This document shows, one piece after another, positions 25,737 to 33,451 of a stretch of 53,468 nucleotides of DNA. Where the stretch lies: NCBI GenBank assembly GCA_021827255.1, contig JAKAWO010000001.1:1-53468 (forward strand), in the 5' to 3' direction. Position numbers and translations under genes: made by a program. Under the pieces are notes generated by a model. It had not been told where the DNA came from. It ran no database searches and was given only the letters and a program-made list of their open reading frames with translations. Position 1 is the first letter of the stretch. Every line of letters starts with the position of its first letter. This DNA comes from Acidobacteriota bacterium. Its GTDB lineage: Bacteria; Acidobacteriota; Terriglobia; UBA7540.

Positions 25737-25846
25737 TCCTGAATCTGAAAAACGTAAAACGCGCCCTGAAGATCACACTGACGGTCTTGGCGCTGGCCAT
25801 TGTGGTGATCGAAAAAGTCGAGGAATGGACGGGGAAGCAGATTTAG
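25733..25846 (+). CDS. 37-residue single-helix membrane protein
   Basis: The ATG at 25733 overlaps the phosphodiesterase stop (ATGA), a classic sign of translational coupling. The product starts MILNLKNVKRAL, then has one hydrophobic helix (TLTVLALAIVVI) and ends EKVEEWTGKQI. A basic N-terminal stretch, a hydrophobic middle and an acidic end suggest a single-pass small membrane protein with its N-terminus in the cytoplasm. No known family comes to mind. It might tether or modulate the phosphodiesterase; that is inference from the overlap only. Confidence 0.6.
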   Translation: MILNLKNVKRALKITLTVLALAIVVIEKVEEWTGKQI

Positions 25847-25893
25847 CCGGCTCGACAGCTCCGCGCCGGGTCGCTGCACGGCGTCTCTTGGTG

Positions 25894-27351
25894 TCAGGCA
25901 CGGTCTGGCGCAGACGGAGCGAGAGCCGCCGCCGCCCGCTCCAGCCGCCGCACCGTGCGCTCCCGTCCGAGCGCCCTCATCACCTCAAACAAACCAGGGG
26001 CGACGGCTTGGCCGGTCAAGCCCACGCGCGCAGCGTTGATCAGCACTCCAGCCCGAATGCCCTTCTCCTCCGCTAGGTCCCTCAGACATTTTTCGGTTTG
26101 CTCAAGATCGAACGAGCTTAGGTTCGATAGCCGCTGGGCAAGGTCTCGAAGCCAATCGGCCAGGCGCGATTCCTTCCAGAATTTTCTCCGCGCTTCCAGC
26201 TCATAGGGAAAGTCATCGGTAAAAAAGGCTCGGCCGGATTCGGAAAAATCCTTGAGCGTCCGGGCGCGCGTCTGCAAAAGGCGAACGGAATCCTCAAAGC
26301 GCTGTCTTTCACTCCCCGAGAACGCCGAACTCCACAAGCCGGAGATTTCAAGCTCTCCCCGAACTCGCGGCAAGAGCGCTTCGAGCGGCATACGCCGCAG
26401 ATATTCGCTGTTCATCCAGGCGAGCTTTTCCGGATCGAAGACGGCGTTCGACTTGGAGGCGGCAGCCAAGTCAAATTGCTCGACCATCTCCTCCGGGCTG
26501 ACGATTTCCTTGCCGCCGGGCGGTGCCCATCCGAGCAACGCGAGAAAGTTCATCAAGGCTTCGGGCAGAATGCCTTGATCGCGATAAGCGCCCACCGAGG
26601 TTGCTCCGTGGCGTTTGGAGAGGCGCTGTTTGTCCGGGCCCAGAATCAGCGGCAGGTGAGCGAAAACTGGTTGCGACGAGCTTAGAGCGTGGTACATCAG
26701 GATTTGTTTTGGCGTGTTCGAAAGGTGGTCGGCGCCGCGAATGACGTGGGTAATGCGCAAATCAAGGTCGTCGGCGACGACGCTCAGGTGATAAGTCGGC
26801 TGGCCGTCGGAGCGGAGAAGGACGAAGTCCTCGATTTCGGAGTTCTCAAGCTCGATCCGCCCAAACACAAGATCATCAAACGCTGTCCGGCCCGATTCCG
26901 GCGTGCGAAAGCGAAGCGCCCAAGGCCGGCCTTGCGCGCGACGGCGGGCGCGGTCCGGCTCGGAGAGATCCCGGCACGTCCCGTCATATTTCCACGCGCG
27001 ATGCGCGGCTTCCGCGGTTTGGCGTTTTTTTTGGAGCTCGTCCGGCGGGCAGAAGCACGGATAGGCGTGGCCCTGCCGCTCAAGCTGCGAGGCCCGAGCG
27101 CGATACAGCTCCAGCCGCTCGGATTGATAGTACGGCCCTTCGTCCCAATCGAGCCCGAGCCATTCTAGGCTATCGAGGATGGCTTGGGTCAGCTCGGGCT
27201 TCGACCGGTCGGCGTCCGTGTCCTCGATGCGCAGAATCACGGTCCCCGCATGGCGCCGGGCGTAAAGCCAGTTGTAGAGCGCCGTGCGCGCCCCGCCGAC
27301 GTGGAGGTAGCCGGTGGGCGACGGAGCGAATCGGACGCGAAGTTCAGTCAT
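25894..27351 (-). CDS. gltX: glutamyl-tRNA synthetase
   Basis: 485 residues, class I aminoacyl-tRNA synthetase that charges tRNA-Glu (and in some bacteria also tRNA-Gln). It begins MTELRVRFAPSPTGYLHVGG, with the HIGH-type motif as YLHVGG, and the KMSKS-type loop is KQRLSKRHGAT. The anticodon-binding domain makes up the last third. Whether it is discriminating cannot be read with certainty. The start is the ATG directly before the conserved N-terminus. No Glu-tRNA amidotransferase genes lie in the window. Confidence 0.96.
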   Translation of the reverse strand: MTELRVRFAPSPTGYLHVGGARTALYNWLYARRHAGTVILRIEDTDADRSKPELTQAILDSLEWLGLDWDEGPYYQSERLELYRARASQLERQGHAYPCFCPPDELQKKRQTAEAAHRAWKYDGTCRDLSEPDRARRRAQGRPWALRFRTPESGRTAFDDLVFGRIELENSEIEDFVLLRSDGQPTYHLSVVADDLDLRITHVIRGADHLSNTPKQILMYHALSSSQPVFAHLPLILGPDKQRLSKRHGATSVGAYRDQGILPEALMNFLALLGWAPPGGKEIVSPEEMVEQFDLAAASKSNAVFDPEKLAWMNSEYLRRMPLEALLPRVRGELEISGLWSSAFSGSERQRFEDSVRLLQTRARTLKDFSESGRAFFTDDFPYELEARRKFWKESRLADWLRDLAQRLSNLSSFDLEQTEKCLRDLAEEKGIRAGVLINAARVGLTGQAVAPGLFEVMRALGRERTVRRLERAAAALAPSAPDRA

Positions 27352-27581
27352 AATCTCGGAACTGTTTCGAACCGCAGCCCTAACAACGGTTCGGCTGCGC
27401 TTCGGGCGACTTAATCATCGTATGCGATTTGTGCGGGCGTGGGAAGGCTCGGCGTGAGCTCGAACGTCACACAGGACCCGCCCAGTCGCAAAAGGAGAAG
27501 TCGGCTGACGGCGATCTCCACCCCGGCAGCGGCTGCTTGCTCGACAAAACTGAGCCTCACGACGGCGATGATAAGGAGTCC

Positions 27582-28136
27582 CTAATTCGGGCGTGAATTC
27601 CGAGTAGCAACTTTCACCGGGGTCAGCCGCACATCAAGCTTCTGGACGATCGGTTGCTCGACTTTGAGAAGGGTTTCAGAAGGTTCGTACCCCGGGGCTT
27701 CCACACGGAGCGTATGCTCGCCCATAGGGAGCTGGATGGGCCCCAAATCGCGGGCCGATCCAACGTCCGATCCATCCAGAGTCACATGGGCATGCGAAGG
27801 TTTCGCTGTCAGCAGAAGTGTCGTAACCGAATCCCACGGGTAGCCGGCGGAGGGATTGTAACCCGCCTGGCGCGGGTCGTCGCTGGCATTTGGTCCCGCC
27901 CACCAATAGGAACCGAGATAAGAAGTGGAGGGCGGAATCATCGGCAGCGCAAAAGCGGGAGAATAAAAGCCCCCGTACACGTTGAGCGGGACGGGATTAA
28001 AAAAGACGCTCCTCCCGCTGGCAGGCGCTAGGATGCTCGGACCCCCGGCGGCCTCGGCGATAAGGCTAAAATTGGTTGCCAAGAGAAAGCAGAGGAAGCC
28101 GCCAGGAAGGATCAATCGGACGCTTGGCGAACGCAT
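27582..28136 (-). CDS. secreted PEGA-domain protein
   Basis: 184 residues. A signal peptide (ILPGGFLCFLLATNFSLIAEA) precedes a Pro/Tyr/Ser-rich middle region (about 40-105) and a C-terminal PEGA domain (about 107-175) with the typical strands AHVTLDGSDVGSARDLGP and LPMGEHTLRVEAPGYEP. PEGA domains are common in surface and cell-envelope proteins and probably bind or shape the surface layer; a catalytic role is unlikely. The start is an ATG preceded by GGGAGG. It is a single gene 76 bases downstream of thrB. Confidence 0.8.
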   Translation of the reverse strand: MRSPSVRLILPGGFLCFLLATNFSLIAEAAGGPSILAPASGRSVFFNPVPLNVYGGFYSPAFALPMIPPSTSYLGSYWWAGPNASDDPRQAGYNPSAGYPWDSVTTLLLTAKPSHAHVTLDGSDVGSARDLGPIQLPMGEHTLRVEAPGYEPSETLLKVEQPIVQKLDVRLTPVKVATRNSRPN

Positions 28137-28212
28137 ACATGCCTCCCATCCGAGGGAGTTCTCATTTCAGTTGGACTCTACCACCTTATTATGCCAAATG
28201 CCAGCCGGAATT

Positions 28213-29136
28213 TCACTGGCCTGAGTGTGGGACGAGCCAGCTCTTCGCTCCAAGATTGTCCGCGGCCAGGACGCGCGCTTCCGCGCGGACGCCGTGCTCC
28301 TGGAGGGCGCCACAGATCAATCGCCCCACGTCCTCCGCGTCTTCCTGGACAAAGCTGAGGATGGAAGGACCTGCACCACTCAGGCAAATGCCCTGGATGC
28401 CAGGGTGCTCAAGGCGGAGGACTTCGCCCAGTCCAGGAATGAGCGGGGCGCGGTAGGGTTGATGGAAACGATCTTCGAAGAGCAATGGCGCAAGATCCAT
28501 CCGGCCGGAAAAAAATTGCGCCGCCAACACCGCCGCTCGCTGCAAATTATGGACGCTGTCGTCGCGGGTGTACTGCGTCGGGAGCACGGCGCGAGCCTTT
28601 TCCGTCGGCAAGGCGTAATCGGGAATCACAAGCACCAAGGTAAGGGTGTCCGGCACCGGACACGACCAGGCTCGGATGCGATAGCCGGCCTGGACGGCGA
28701 GAGTAAAACCTCCGTGCCACGCTGCCGCGACATTATCGGGATGCCCGCCCTCAAGGCGCGCGGCGATGGAGAGCACATCATCGTCGGCGGGCGCGCGGCC
28801 CGCCAGCCGATAGCTCAGGGCGACAGCGGCGATGATTGCGGCGGCGCTTGAACCCAGCCCCACGCCGATGGGGATTTGGTTGTTGATTTCAAGGTCTAGC
28901 CCCTCCGGATGCTTCCACGCGCGCAGAAGATCGCGCATCGTTCGGGCGATCAGATTGCTCTCATCCAGCGCGACCCGTTCCGGTGTCGCTCCCTGATATT
29001 GGATCGAGAGGCCTCCGTCCTCGCGAGGCGCAGCCCCGACTTCCAGATAGAGTTGGAGCGCGATGCCCGCGCAATCAAACGCGCATCCCAGATTGGCGCT
29101 GGTGGCGGGGACACGGACGGAAACGGCTGGCGGCAT
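28213..29136 (-). CDS. thrB: homoserine kinase
   Basis: 307 residues, GHMP kinase that makes O-phosphohomoserine from homoserine and ATP. It starts VSVRVPATSANLGCAFDCAG, with the GHMP ATP loop as IPIGVGLGSSAAAII, and the C-terminal GHMP motif is GICLSGAGPSILSF. Its product is the substrate for threonine synthase, and in plants also for cystathionine synthesis. It is the last of three same-strand genes after the threonine-synthase-like gene and the MoaD-like gene, all downstream of a SAM-I riboswitch. It starts at an ATG 47 bases after the MoaD-like stop, and the ribosome binding site is weak. Confidence 0.93.
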   Translation of the reverse strand: MPPAVSVRVPATSANLGCAFDCAGIALQLYLEVGAAPREDGGLSIQYQGATPERVALDESNLIARTMRDLLRAWKHPEGLDLEINNQIPIGVGLGSSAAAIIAAVALSYRLAGRAPADDDVLSIAARLEGGHPDNVAAAWHGGFTLAVQAGYRIRAWSCPVPDTLTLVLVIPDYALPTEKARAVLPTQYTRDDSVHNLQRAAVLAAQFFSGRMDLAPLLFEDRFHQPYRAPLIPGLGEVLRLEHPGIQGICLSGAGPSILSFVQEDAEDVGRLICGALQEHGVRAEARVLAADNLGAKSWLVPHSGQ

Positions 29137-29182
29137 AGGTTGGTAAATCGCGCGATCGGAATTGCGGACTGAACGCCCCGCT

Positions 29183-29461
29183 TCAGACGCCCCCGGCGAT
29201 GGCGGGAATCAAAAGCACTTCATCGCCGTCCTCGAAAGCGTAACCGGCCCCGCCGAGAAAGCGAATGTCCTCATCGTTGACGTAAATGTTCACAAAGCGG
29301 TGTGGCGTTCCATCCTCGGCGCAGAGGGCCTTCTTGATGCCTGGAAACTGGCGCTCGAGGCTTTCAAACAAACCGGTGAGATTGGTAGCGTCGCTTTCGG
29401 CGACCTCGGCCCCTCCGGTAAATTTCCTGAGCGGGGGTGGAATGCGAATGGTGATAGCCAA
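29183..29461 (-). CDS. MoaD/ThiS-like ubiquitin-fold sulfur carrier ending in Gly-Gly-Val
   Basis: 92 residues with the MoaD/ThiS layout: AITIRIPPPLRKF at the start, RFVNIYVNDEDIRFLGG in the middle, and a C-terminal GDEVLLIPAIAGGV. In this family the C-terminal Gly-Gly becomes a thiocarboxylate that donates sulfur. Here one Val follows, as in carriers (such as CysO) that must be trimmed by a protease before activation. The start is a TTG at 29461 five bases after GGAGG; there is no ATG in the right place. It sits between a PLP enzyme and homoserine kinase, far from any molybdopterin or thiamine gene in this window, so a role in amino-acid sulfur chemistry is more likely than cofactor synthesis. 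Confidence 0.85.
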   Translation of the reverse strand: MAITIRIPPPLRKFTGGAEVAESDATNLTGLFESLERQFPGIKKALCAEDGTPHRFVNIYVNDEDIRFLGGAGYAFEDGDEVLLIPAIAGGV

Positions 29462-29612
29462 GAGAACCTCCGAAACATGTTGCCACTCCGAATTGAGCGG
29501 CTTGGCACGCTGGCGCCTCAGGGGGCCCCGATGAGTCTTCCCCTTCCCCACGCCCCAACGGTCCTAAACCACGACGGGGAAATGACCGTCGCGGCTATCC
29601 ATTACGCAGACG

Positions 29613-30866
29613 CTAAGCACGAGCTGACGCCAAGCCAAGGTAGTTTTCTTCAAACTCGGCAAGCTTGGGCCGGATGGCCGCGCTGCGGTGTGCGTCGCGC
29701 AACGCGCCGCTCACCGCTCCGAGAGTCTTCATGCCGTTGCCCGTGATCGCCAGGACAATGGATTCGTCGGGATTCAGGCGCCTTTGTTCGATCAGCTTCC
29801 GCGCCACGGCGACGGCCACGCCGCCGGCGGTTTCGGCAAAAATACCTTCCGTCTCGGCCAGCAAACGGATGCCCTCGACGACTTCCTCGTCGGAAGCATC
29901 CTCGCCAGCGCCGCCCGAGCCCAGGATGGTTTTGACGGCATAATAGCCGTCGGCCGGATTGCCGATGGCCAGCGATTTGACGATGGTCCGGGGCTTCTGC
30001 GGCTCGATTTCAGCAATGCCTTTCTTGGCGGCGGTGGTAATGGGTGAACAGCCCGTGGCCTGAGCGCCAAAAAATTTGGTTCCGTGAGGTTCCACCCATC
30101 CGAGCTGCCGAAGCTCGTGGAAAGCCTTATTGATTTTAGTAATCAGCGAACCCCCCGCCATCGGCACCACGATGTTCTGAGGCAGGCGCCATCCCAACTG
30201 CTCCGCTACTTCATAGCCGAAGGTTTTCGATCCTTCGGAATAGTAGGAGCGAAGGTTCACGTTGACGATGCCCCACGAATATTTCTGGGCGATCTCCGAG
30301 CAAAGGCGGTTGACTTGGTCGTAATTCCCGTTGATCTGGACCAGCGTCGCGCCGTAAATTTCCGTGCCGATGATTTTTTCGGGTTCGAGGTCGGCGGGAA
30401 CAAAGATGAAAGTTTTGAAACCGCCGCGCGCCGCTTGCGCCGCGACGGCATTTGCCAGGTTGCCGGTCGAAGAGCATCCCACCGTGTCAAATCCGAACTC
30501 GCGAGCCTTCGAAAGCGCCACGGCCACCACGCGGTCCTTGAACGACAGGGTGGGGAAATTGACGGCGTCGTTTTTCAGATAGACTTCCCGCGCGCCGAGG
30601 GCTCGCGCCAGCCGCGGAGCTAGAGCCAGGGGCGTAAATCCGGTGGAGGTGCCGACGTAAGGCTCACCGGTCAGGGGCAACAATTCATGGTAGCGCCACA
30701 TGGTGGGCGGCCGATGAGCGATGGCGTCGCGAGAAATCTCCGCCCGCAGCCGGTCGTAGTCATACACCACTTCCAGCGGAGCCCAACATTCCTCGCAGGC
30801 GGCCATGGGCTCGATGGGATACCTCCGGCTGCATTCGCGGCATTTCAGGTGAGAGTGATAGTTCAC
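29613..30866 (-). CDS. thrC: threonine-synthase-like PLP enzyme (candidate homocysteine synthase)
   Basis: 417 residues, fold-type II PLP enzyme. It begins with a zinc-ribbon-like segment (Cys9, Cys12, Cys24, Cys27). The PLP lysine is Lys110 in FPTLSFKDRVV, and the phosphate loop is SSTGNLANAVAAQ; classical threonine synthase instead has GSFKDRG and STGNTSAS-like sequence. Its substrate would be O-phosphohomoserine, made by ThrB two genes downstream. The start is GTG at 30866 after GGAGGG. A SAM-I riboswitch with a terminator precedes it, which would suit methionine synthesis better than threonine synthesis. I therefore keep two readings: ordinary threonine synthase, or an O-phosphohomoserine sulfhydrylase fed by the MoaD-like carrier. 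The symbol names the family only. Confidence 0.85.
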   Translation of the reverse strand: MNYHSHLKCRECSRRYPIEPMAACEECWAPLEVVYDYDRLRAEISRDAIAHRPPTMWRYHELLPLTGEPYVGTSTGFTPLALAPRLARALGAREVYLKNDAVNFPTLSFKDRVVAVALSKAREFGFDTVGCSSTGNLANAVAAQAARGGFKTFIFVPADLEPEKIIGTEIYGATLVQINGNYDQVNRLCSEIAQKYSWGIVNVNLRSYYSEGSKTFGYEVAEQLGWRLPQNIVVPMAGGSLITKINKAFHELRQLGWVEPHGTKFFGAQATGCSPITTAAKKGIAEIEPQKPRTIVKSLAIGNPADGYYAVKTILGSGGAGEDASDEEVVEGIRLLAETEGIFAETAGGVAVAVARKLIEQRRLNPDESIVLAITGNGMKTLGAVSGALRDAHRSAAIRPKLAEFEENYLGLASARA

Positions 30867-30944
30867 ATTTCCCTCCGCTCTGTTCTCATCGAAGGCTGGC
30901 TTGCCGGGCGCTGGGTTCCCGAGAGATGGAAAGGAGTTCGAAAC

Positions 30945-30974
30945 AAAAAAGCCCTCCCGATCTCATCGGGGGGC
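30945..30974 (-). terminator. intrinsic terminator of the riboswitch expression platform
   Basis: On the minus strand GCCCCCCGAT, a GAG loop, and ATCGGGAGGGC form a ten-pair stem with one bulged A, followed directly by TTTTTTG. It lies between the SAM-I aptamer and the start codon of the thrC-like gene, so ligand-bound RNA would stop transcription here. Confidence 0.88.
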
Positions 30975-30997
30975 TGAATGGAGGTTGGGCGACCCTC

Positions 30998-31104
30998 TCT
31001 CATCTCCCCCTAATACGGGCAGGAGTTGGCACCTGCCCCCCGATTTTCATCGGGGCGGTTGCCGTGGCGTCTTCGGGCCCGTCCCTCGGCCACTCTTGAT
31101 GAGA
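30998..31104 (-). ncRNA. SAM-I (S-box) riboswitch aptamer
   Basis: The minus-strand transcript matches the S-box core in order: P1 5' arm TCTCATC (31104-31098), then AAGAG, GAGGGA, GGGCCCGAAGA, GGCAACC, a P3 hairpin CCCCGAT-GAAA-ATCGGGG, GGTGCCAACTCC, a P4 stem, and P1 3' arm GATGAGA (31004-30998). The conserved G-G-C-A-A-C-C and G-G-T-G-C-C-A-A elements form the SAM pocket. S-box RNAs bind S-adenosylmethionine and shut off methionine and cysteine genes. Downstream lies a proper terminator and then the thrC-like, MoaD-like and thrB genes. Confidence 0.92.
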
Positions 31105-31125
31105 TTCAGGCTTGCTGAATCACGT

Positions 31126-31173
31126 ATTCAATTGTCGCTCACTATGTTAGTCAACAGGGCCGTCCGCTGTCAA
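31126..31173 (-). promoter_or_regulatory. overlapping promoter candidates upstream of the riboswitch
   Basis: Minus strand: TTGACA (31168-31173), 18 bases, TAACAT (31144-31149); or TTGACT (31149-31154), 17 bases, TTGAAT (31126-31131). Either would start transcription shortly before the aptamer's P1 arm at 31104. The second places the start about 15 bases before P1. Confidence 0.6.
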
Positions 31174-31257
31174 CCTTAAATTATGCGCCCCAGCCGGTTT
31201 CGCGGAGCGGCGCGCCAGAGCATGGCATGGTAGGCCGCGGCCGGGCGGGACGCCAGG

Positions 31258-32814
31258 TTAATGGGCGGATAGGCTGCGGCCTGTCCGCGGCTTCCTCATC
31301 AGGAAAATGAACGGCCACATGACCATGAATATCATCGCCAGCGTCCAGAAGGTGGCGTTATAAGCCAGCATGGCGCTGTGGCGCTCCACCAGGCGGAACA
31401 GGAAGGCGTCGGCGCGCGTGGAGGCTGTGGCCCCATCGGCCCCTTTCATAAAGAACATCTGCCGCACTGAGTTCGCCAAGGCTTGGCTGCCGAGGCTGTA
31501 GGGATTCACGTGGCGCCCCAGAAGGTTGAAATAGAGCTGCTCGCGGCGGGCCACCAACGTCGTGGAGGCTGCAATTCCCATGCTGCCACCGAGATTCCGC
31601 ATCAGGTTGAAGATGCTCGTGGCATTGCCCATACGCTCATTCGCGATCGGGTCCATCGTCGCGGTCGTCAACGGGACGAAGATCATTCCCATGGCGAGGC
31701 CCTGAATGAACTGCGGCCAGAATACCTGCCAGTAGCCAATGTTGAGATTGAGCGTGCCCAACATCATGAAGCTGATTGCCGTCACCAAGACACCGACGCT
31801 GAGCATTTTGCGGGCATCAAAACGCATCAATAGCACTCCCACGGTGGGCATCATCAAAAAGGAGCCAAAACCGCGCGGAAACAGCGCAATGCCCGCCTGG
31901 AGCGCAGGGTAACCGAGCAGCGTTTGCAACAGCAGTGGCAGGATGACCAAGCCGCCGTAAAGGCCGAAGCCGAGCAAGGTCATCAAAAACACGCCCGTGC
32001 CGTAGGTGCGAACCTTGAAGACGCGCAAGTCCACCACCGGGTGCTCGGTCATCAGCTCGCGGATGATGAAGATGACGATCGCTATGCCAGCGATGATGGC
32101 GAGGGTGAGGATAAAATGCGACCCGAACCAGTCGTCCTCCTGGCCCTTGTCGAGGACAATTTGCAAACAGGCGACGCCCAAGGCCAGAAACCCGATTCCC
32201 CAATAATCTATGCCGCCCTTGGAGCGTCTCAAGTAAGGCGGGTCGAAGATGAAGAGCTCGGTCATGACCAGCGCCAGGATGCCCACCGGCACGTTAATGT
32301 AAAAGACCCAGCGCCAGCTATAGCTGTCCGTAATCCAGCCGCCCAGCACCGGCCCCAGCATGGGGGCGACGACGATGCCCAATCCCCAAAACCCCATCGC
32401 TTTGCCGCGCTCTTCGGGAGGAAAAGTTTCCAGCAGCACCGCCTGCGAAATCGGCTGCAAGCCGCCGCCGCAGGCTCCCTGAATCACGCGGAAGACGATG
32501 AGTGCGGAAAGGGTAGGGGCGAAGCCACAGAGGAAAGATGCGGCGGTGAACCCCGTCACAGCCATCATCAGGAGGCGCTTGCGTCCGAATCGGCCAGCCA
32601 GCCAGCCCGTCATGGGCAGGATGATGGCGTTGGCGACCAGATAAGAAGTCAGCGCCCAGGTCGCTTCGTCCGGCGTTGCTGAAAGGCTGCCGGCAATGTG
32701 CGGCAGGGAAACATTGACCACCGTGGTGTCGAGCACTTCCATAAACGTGCTCAACATCACCGCAATGGCGATGATCCAGCGGTTGATCGGCGGTTTTTCG
32801 ATGGGCTCAGCCAT
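31258..32814 (-). CDS. DHA2-family MFS multidrug exporter, EmrB-like
   Basis: 518 residues with fourteen predicted helices. The DHA2 motifs are present: FMEVLDTTVVNVSLPHIAG in helix 1, GWLAGRFGRKRLLM (motif A), RVIQGACGGGLQPISQA (motif C region) and GIVVAPMLGPVLGGWI. EmrB-type pumps push hydrophobic compounds through an EmrA-type adaptor and a TolC duct, using the proton gradient. The adaptor and duct genes lie upstream in the same operon. ATG at 32814 is preferred; a TTG two codons upstream directly abuts the stop of the kinase-like gene, so translation is probably coupled. Cargo unknown. Confidence 0.92.
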   Translation of the reverse strand: MAEPIEKPPINRWIIAIAVMLSTFMEVLDTTVVNVSLPHIAGSLSATPDEATWALTSYLVANAIILPMTGWLAGRFGRKRLLMMAVTGFTAASFLCGFAPTLSALIVFRVIQGACGGGLQPISQAVLLETFPPEERGKAMGFWGLGIVVAPMLGPVLGGWITDSYSWRWVFYINVPVGILALVMTELFIFDPPYLRRSKGGIDYWGIGFLALGVACLQIVLDKGQEDDWFGSHFILTLAIIAGIAIVIFIIRELMTEHPVVDLRVFKVRTYGTGVFLMTLLGFGLYGGLVILPLLLQTLLGYPALQAGIALFPRGFGSFLMMPTVGVLLMRFDARKMLSVGVLVTAISFMMLGTLNLNIGYWQVFWPQFIQGLAMGMIFVPLTTATMDPIANERMGNATSIFNLMRNLGGSMGIAASTTLVARREQLYFNLLGRHVNPYSLGSQALANSVRQMFFMKGADGATASTRADAFLFRLVERHSAMLAYNATFWTLAMIFMVMWPFIFLMRKPRTGRSLSAH

Positions 32815-32820
32815 AATCAA

Positions 32821-33441
32821 TCAAGAATGAGCGCGAGGGACTCCTGCGGCGCAAACAATGGTGGCGGCCACGGTCTCAAGACCCAGGGTTGAGGAGATGG
32901 TTAAATGGTACAGGCGGCGGTCTTTCCAGTCCTCGCCGAAGAATCGCTTGATGTAGGCTGAGCGTTTGCGGTCAGTCTCCTCCAGGGCTCGCTCGACATC
33001 GGTGCCGGGAGCCAGCCGTCCGCGAAGACGTTGCACTTTTTCCTCGCGCGGCGCGAAGACGGAAACGTGGAAAACATCCTTGCGCCGGCGCAGCACACAC
33101 TGACTCCCGCGGCCGACAATCACACATTCGCCGGCCTGAGCGGCCTCGCGGAAAATTTCGGCGGTCATCTTTGCCATTGTCTCCGAATCGAAGGGCTCAG
33201 ACTCAGGGGTCGTCGCGGTAGAGGCATATGCGTGCCACAGGGCCTTCACCAGGCCATAAAACCAAGGGTCCACGCCTTCATCCGAACGCGCCGCCGCATT
33301 AGGAGGGACCTTCGCCCGGCGGGCGACCTCATCCACCACCGAGGCGTCCAGCAGCTTCCATCCCAGATGCTTAGCCAGGATTTCGGCGACGATTCCACCG
33401 CCGCTGCCGTGCTCGCGACTGACTGTGATGACGCGAAACAT
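32821..33441 (-). CDS. cytidylate-kinase-like P-loop protein
   Basis: 206 residues of the cytidylate-kinase-like family (not the true Cmk). The P-loop is unusual, VSREHGSGGGIVAEILAKHLG, but this R-E-x-G-S-G-G form is normal for the family. A later VIVGRGSQCVL strand and the Arg-rich lid RRKDVFHV support a nucleoside-phosphate kinase fold. The substrate is unknown. It sits inside an efflux operon between the adaptor and the MFS pump, 10 bases from the adaptor stop and directly before the pump, so the genes are made together. What a kinase does there is not evident. Confidence 0.8.
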   Translation of the reverse strand: MFRVITVSREHGSGGGIVAEILAKHLGWKLLDASVVDEVARRAKVPPNAAARSDEGVDPWFYGLVKALWHAYASTATTPESEPFDSETMAKMTAEIFREAAQAGECVIVGRGSQCVLRRRKDVFHVSVFAPREEKVQRLRGRLAPGTDVERALEETDRKRSAYIKRFFGEDWKDRRLYHLTISSTLGLETVAATIVCAAGVPRAHS

Positions 33442-33451
33442 TTCCGCCCCT

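Larger units (their letters stand above)
30867..31257 (-). other. 5' leader and promoter region of the thrC-like operon
   Basis: About 390 bases without a gene. From the gene outward on the minus strand it holds about 75 bases of leader, an intrinsic terminator, a SAM-I aptamer and a promoter; each is listed separately. The last 80 bases before the efflux MFS stop show nothing recognisable. Confidence 0.8.
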
